A DNA stretch of 26,539 bases, from NCBI GenBank assembly GCA_031370485.1, contig JANMQK010000107.1, forward strand, positions 1-26,539, read 5' to 3'. Source of the DNA: JANMQK01 sp031370485. Its GTDB lineage: Bacteria; Acidobacteriota; Polarisedimenticolia; Gp22-AA2. Below, piece after piece: positions 24,264 to 26,539 of the stretch. The position numbers and the translations under genes were made by a program. Under the pieces are notes generated by a model, which was given only the letters and a program-made list of their open reading frames with translations, ran no database searches and was not told the origin of the DNA. The first letter of the stretch is position 1. Each line of letters begins with the position of its first letter.

Positions 24264-25305
24264 TGCGGTACGGCTTTTTCTGATACTCCCAAACCGCGCG
24301 GTTGTGTTCCTCCAGCGTCGCCGAGAAGTGATGCCGCCCGGTGTTCATCGACACGAAATAGAGATAGTTGGTGTCGGCCGGGGCCACCGCCGCGGCAAGC
24401 GCCGACCGCCCCGGGTTGCCGATGGGTGCCGGGGTCAGCCCGCCATAACGATACGTGTTGAACAGCGAGTCGATGTCCAGATCGGCCTTGCGTATGTTGC
24501 CGTCGTATTGGTTTCGCATCGCGAGGGCATAGATCACCGTCGGGTCGCACTGCAGCCTCATGCCACGGCGCAGCCGGTTGTGGAACACAGATGACACGAT
24601 CGGGTCTTCCTCCACCGAGGAGGTCTCGCGCTCGATGAGCGAGGCCAGGATCACCGCCTGACGGACGGTGAGCCCGTGCTCGCGGGCCTGCTGGACCCAG
24701 TCCGCCCGGAACACCTCGCGGAAGCGGGCCACCATCACGGCGACGATGGCGCGGGGCGGCGTGCCTTTCTGCAGGCTGTAGGTGTCCGGGAACAGGTACC
24801 CCTCGAGATCGACCGCGTCGGGGTCGAGATCGGCGATCATCGAGACGTCGCCGAACGGCTCCCGGTACTCGTCCTGCGAACCGAACCCGGCGCGCGCGAA
24901 CTGGGCGAAGATCTCGTCCGAGCGCGTCCCTTCGAAAACGGTTACCTTGTGATAGTAGACGTCGCCCGCGATAATCTTGTCGAAGACTTCCCCCGGGGTC
25001 ATGGGACGGCTGAAGGCATACTCGCCGGCCTTCAGGCCCCGGGCCCGGTTCGTCAGCCTGAGCCAGGCGGACGCCATGGAAAACGGGCGCACGACCCCCC
25101 TCTCCTGAAGCAGATCGAGAGCCCGGGTCACGCCGGTGCCGGGCGGGATCTCGACGATGGCGTAGGCGGCTCCGTAGTCGCGGTAGGGGATCGAGACCCA
25201 GAGGGCGACACGAATCGCCATCGTCGCGGCGACCACGCCGACAACAATCCCGGCGCCGGCCAGCGCGACAAGCCAGGGGCGGCGTGCCAGGCGATCCTTG
25301 ATCAT
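24220..25305 (-). CDS. mltG: Endolytic murein transglycosylase MltG
   Basis: MltG (YceG family) cleaves nascent peptidoglycan glycan strands in the periplasm, terminating or trimming them. The 361-residue protein has a short cytoplasmic N-terminus, one membrane helix (about 11-38), a LysM-like region (EIPPGTGVTRALDLLQERGVV) and the YceG domain. The catalytic glutamate is E225 in ASLIERET, matching E218 of the E. coli enzyme, and the downstream signatures SSVFHNRL, CDPTVIYAL and LTPAPIGNPG are intact. The ATG overlaps the ruvX stop (ATGA), the usual ruvX-mltG arrangement. The 3' end overlaps the Cys/His mini-protein gene by 44 bases. Confidence 0.96.
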   Translation of the reverse strand: MIKDRLARRPWLVALAGAGIVVGVVAATMAIRVALWVSIPYRDYGAAYAIVEIPPGTGVTRALDLLQERGVVRPFSMASAWLRLTNRARGLKAGEYAFSRPMTPGEVFDKIIAGDVYYHKVTVFEGTRSDEIFAQFARAGFGSQDEYREPFGDVSMIADLDPDAVDLEGYLFPDTYSLQKGTPPRAIVAVMVARFREVFRADWVQQAREHGLTVRQAVILASLIERETSSVEEDPIVSSVFHNRLRRGMRLQCDPTVIYALAMRNQYDGNIRKADLDIDSLFNTYRYGGLTPAPIGNPGRSALAAAVAPADTNYLYFVSMNTGRHHFSATLEEHNRAVWEYQKKPYRIKQAARWRRAGRGN

Positions 25306-25751
25306 GTGCCGCTCCCCTGACGCCGCGAATCGAGATAGGCCTGGAGCAGGATCACCGCCGCGACCTGGTCGATGACTTCCCGCCTCCGCGCCCGGCTCAC
25401 GTCGCCCTCGAGCAGCGACCTCTCCGCCTGCACGGTGGTGAGGCGCTCGTCCCAGGGCACCACCGGCAGGCCGGTGGCTGCCCGGACCCGCGTCATGAAC
25501 ACTTCGGCGATCCGCACCCTTTCACCCCGTGTCCCGTCCATCTCGAGCGGCAACCCGACGACGATGCGGCGCGCCTCGTGCTGCCGCGCTAGGTCGCTGA
25601 TGCGCTTCAGGTCGGCCTTCCAGGAGACACGTTCCAGGGTCTGGACGGCGCTTGCCATGACGCCGAGCGGATCACTTACGGCCACTCCGATGCGCCGTTC
25701 GCCGTAGTCGAGACCAAGCGTCCGGCCGCCAAGAGCCTCGATTGTGCCCAT
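25302..25751 (-). CDS. ruvX: RuvX/YqgF Holliday junction resolvase-like nuclease
   Basis: RNase-H-fold protein, 149 residues, essential in several bacteria and linked to 16S rRNA 5' maturation as well as proposed Holliday junction cleavage. Motifs: LGLDYGERRIGVAVSD (D15), VVGLPLEMDGTRGER, WDERLTTVQAE and DQVAAVILLQAYLD with the final catalytic Asp. The ATG at 25751 gives MGTIEALGG; twelve upstream in-frame codons lack a ribosome site and are not family-like. There is no Shine-Dalgarno, and a promoter-like TTGACC-17-TAACTT ends just before the ATG, so the mRNA may be leaderless. mltG follows with a 4-base overlap. Confidence 0.95.
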   Translation of the reverse strand: MGTIEALGGRTLGLDYGERRIGVAVSDPLGVMASAVQTLERVSWKADLKRISDLARQHEARRIVVGLPLEMDGTRGERVRIAEVFMTRVRAATGLPVVPWDERLTTVQAERSLLEGDVSRARRREVIDQVAAVILLQAYLDSRRQGSGT

Positions 25752-25758
25752 GGAGCGT

Positions 25759-25787
25759 AAGTTACACGCCACGCCGGGGGGGGTCAA
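25759..25787 (-). promoter_or_regulatory. Candidate promoter giving a leaderless ruvX-mltG mRNA
   Basis: On the minus strand TTGACC (25787-25782) is followed after 17 bases by TAACTT (25764-25759). The start site predicted 7 bases further falls at the ATG (25751). The absence of a ribosome site before ruvX fits a leaderless transcript. Confidence 0.4.
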
Positions 25788-25802
25788 GCAGAGAACCGGC
25801 TG

Positions 25803-26539
25803 TCAGCGGGCAGCCTGCGCGGCGTCTTTCCAGTGCTTGATCTTCGGGATGTACTCGGCGGGCTTGTAGTCGGGGCTGTTCTCGGCCGTGTGACAGGTCC
25901 CGCACGACGAGACGTCCGCCCGGCCGTATCCCTGGAGATCCACGTCGGGATGCCGGCTCGACGGCCCGTGGCACGACTCGCATCCGACGTTGATCAGGGT
26001 CGGCGTCGCGTGGGCGTCCACGAACCCGCGCGGCTGGCCGTGGCCGATCGTGTGGCAGCCGACGCACCTGGGATTGAAATCCTGGCTCGACTTCACCAGC
26101 GTCGCGAAGGCGCGCGCGTGACCGGTGCGCGACCAGGTCGCGAACTCGGCCTCGTGGCAGGGTGCGCACCGCTCCGACCCGGTGTAGAAGGCCTGGCCGG
26201 CCGGGCCGGGCCCTGCGGGGGCGAACGGGTTCCCGGCCTGCGCCTGCGACCTGTTGTAGTCGTTCAGGGCCTCCCGGGTCGTATCCATCAGGCGGGCGAG
26301 GGTCGCGTCCTCGGGCCAGTCGCGGGTGAGGCCGACGATCGCGCGCTGTGTTGAAGCGACCTGTCCCGACCCCTCGATGAAGATCCGCACTTCGCCCAGG
26401 TTCTTCCCCTGGTCGCCGATGTAGAGGATGCGGGTGCGTCCGATCATGGAATCCTCGGGAAAATCGTCGGTGCGCGTCTGGATCGCCCCGCGGCCTCCGA
26501 GGACCAGGTCGATCGCCCCGGCTTTCTTGGCCAGCAGGC
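25803..26539 (-). CDS. Phosphoesterase/tetrahaem cytochrome c fusion, 5'-truncated
   Basis: The frame is open to the right edge, so the N-terminus lies outside the window; 244 residues are visible. The first part (LVLGGRGAIQT, then TRILYIGDQGKNLGEVRI) resembles the end of a UshA/5'-nucleotidase-type metallophosphoesterase domain. It runs into a cytochrome c554-like domain with four CXXCH haem sites: CAPCH, CVGCH, CESCH and CGTCH, with extra His residues (TGHARAF, SSRHPD) that could be axial ligands. Such fusions are known as hypothetical multihaem proteins in Acidobacteriota and Deltaproteobacteria-type lineages. It should be periplasmic because c-type haem attachment occurs there. The TGA stop is 51 bases from the ruvX start. 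The phosphoesterase active site itself is not visible, so catalytic ability is unjudged. Confidence 0.88.
   Translation of the reverse strand, partial: LLAKKAGAIDLVLGGRGAIQTRTDDFPEDSMIGRTRILYIGDQGKNLGEVRIFIEGSGQVASTQRAIVGLTRDWPEDATLARLMDTTREALNDYNRSQAQAGNPFAPAGPGPAGQAFYTGSERCAPCHEAEFATWSRTGHARAFATLVKSSQDFNPRCVGCHTIGHGQPRGFVDAHATPTLINVGCESCHGPSSRHPDVDLQGYGRADVSSCGTCHTAENSPDYKPAEYIPKIKHWKDAAQAAR

Overview
The window is a GC-rich bacterial chromosomal segment with tightly packed genes, frequent GTG/TTG starts and several 4-nt start/stop overlaps. There is no rRNA, phage, insertion sequence, CRISPR array or plasmid gene. The mix (ferredoxin-dependent 2-oxoacid oxidoreductase, Gld-type ABC operon with a DUF4340 protein, MFS/spermidine-synthase/TPR fusion, phosphoesterase/multihaem cytochrome fusion, GYF_2 and DUF2752 membrane proteins) fits Acidobacteriota or a neighbouring uncultured GC-rich phylum. 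That placement is inference; no marker gene here fixes it.

Layout. 1-1553: 3' part of lon (+). 1572-7236: an RNA-processing block on the minus strand (rnr, then archease, then rtcB) interrupted by two plus-strand membrane-protein genes (GYF_2 protein and DUF2752 protein). 7426-7512: tRNA-Leu(CAG). 7558-11515: a minus-strand unit that reads CBS-pair protein, korA, korB, zinc-ribbon CBS-pair protein. 11682-16222: plus-strand genes for a 70-residue membrane protein, an internally duplicated 145-residue protein, a probable lipoprotein and a 1072-residue MFS/spermidine-synthase/TPR fusion, the last three chained by 4-nt overlaps. 16192-16572: a convergent STAS protein. 16687-21509: a minus-strand ABC operon (ATPase, permease, GldG-like protein, DUF4340 protein). 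21857-23233: an exported seven-unit delta-60 beta-propeller. 23242-24263: a small membrane protein and a 70-residue Cys/His protein, divergent. 24220-25751: ruvX-mltG on the minus strand. 25803-end: 3' part of a phosphoesterase/tetrahaem cytochrome fusion on the minus strand.

How the genes work together. RtcB and archease are a known enzyme/activator pair for RNA ligation, and archease is co-transcribed with the exoribonuclease RNase R, so ligation and decay of structured RNA are genetically linked here. KorAB makes or consumes 2-oxoglutarate with ferredoxin and is bracketed by two different CBS-pair proteins, which suggests nucleotide-sensing control of that step. The ABC operon has the composition of Gld-type export/assembly systems with two auxiliary extracytoplasmic proteins. 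I see no single clearly new defence or mobile system; the least explained items are the CBS-korAB-CBS unit, the STAS protein without its phosphorylatable serine, the duplicated 145-residue protein, the Cys/His mini-protein and a symmetric -10 element between rtcB and its divergent neighbour.
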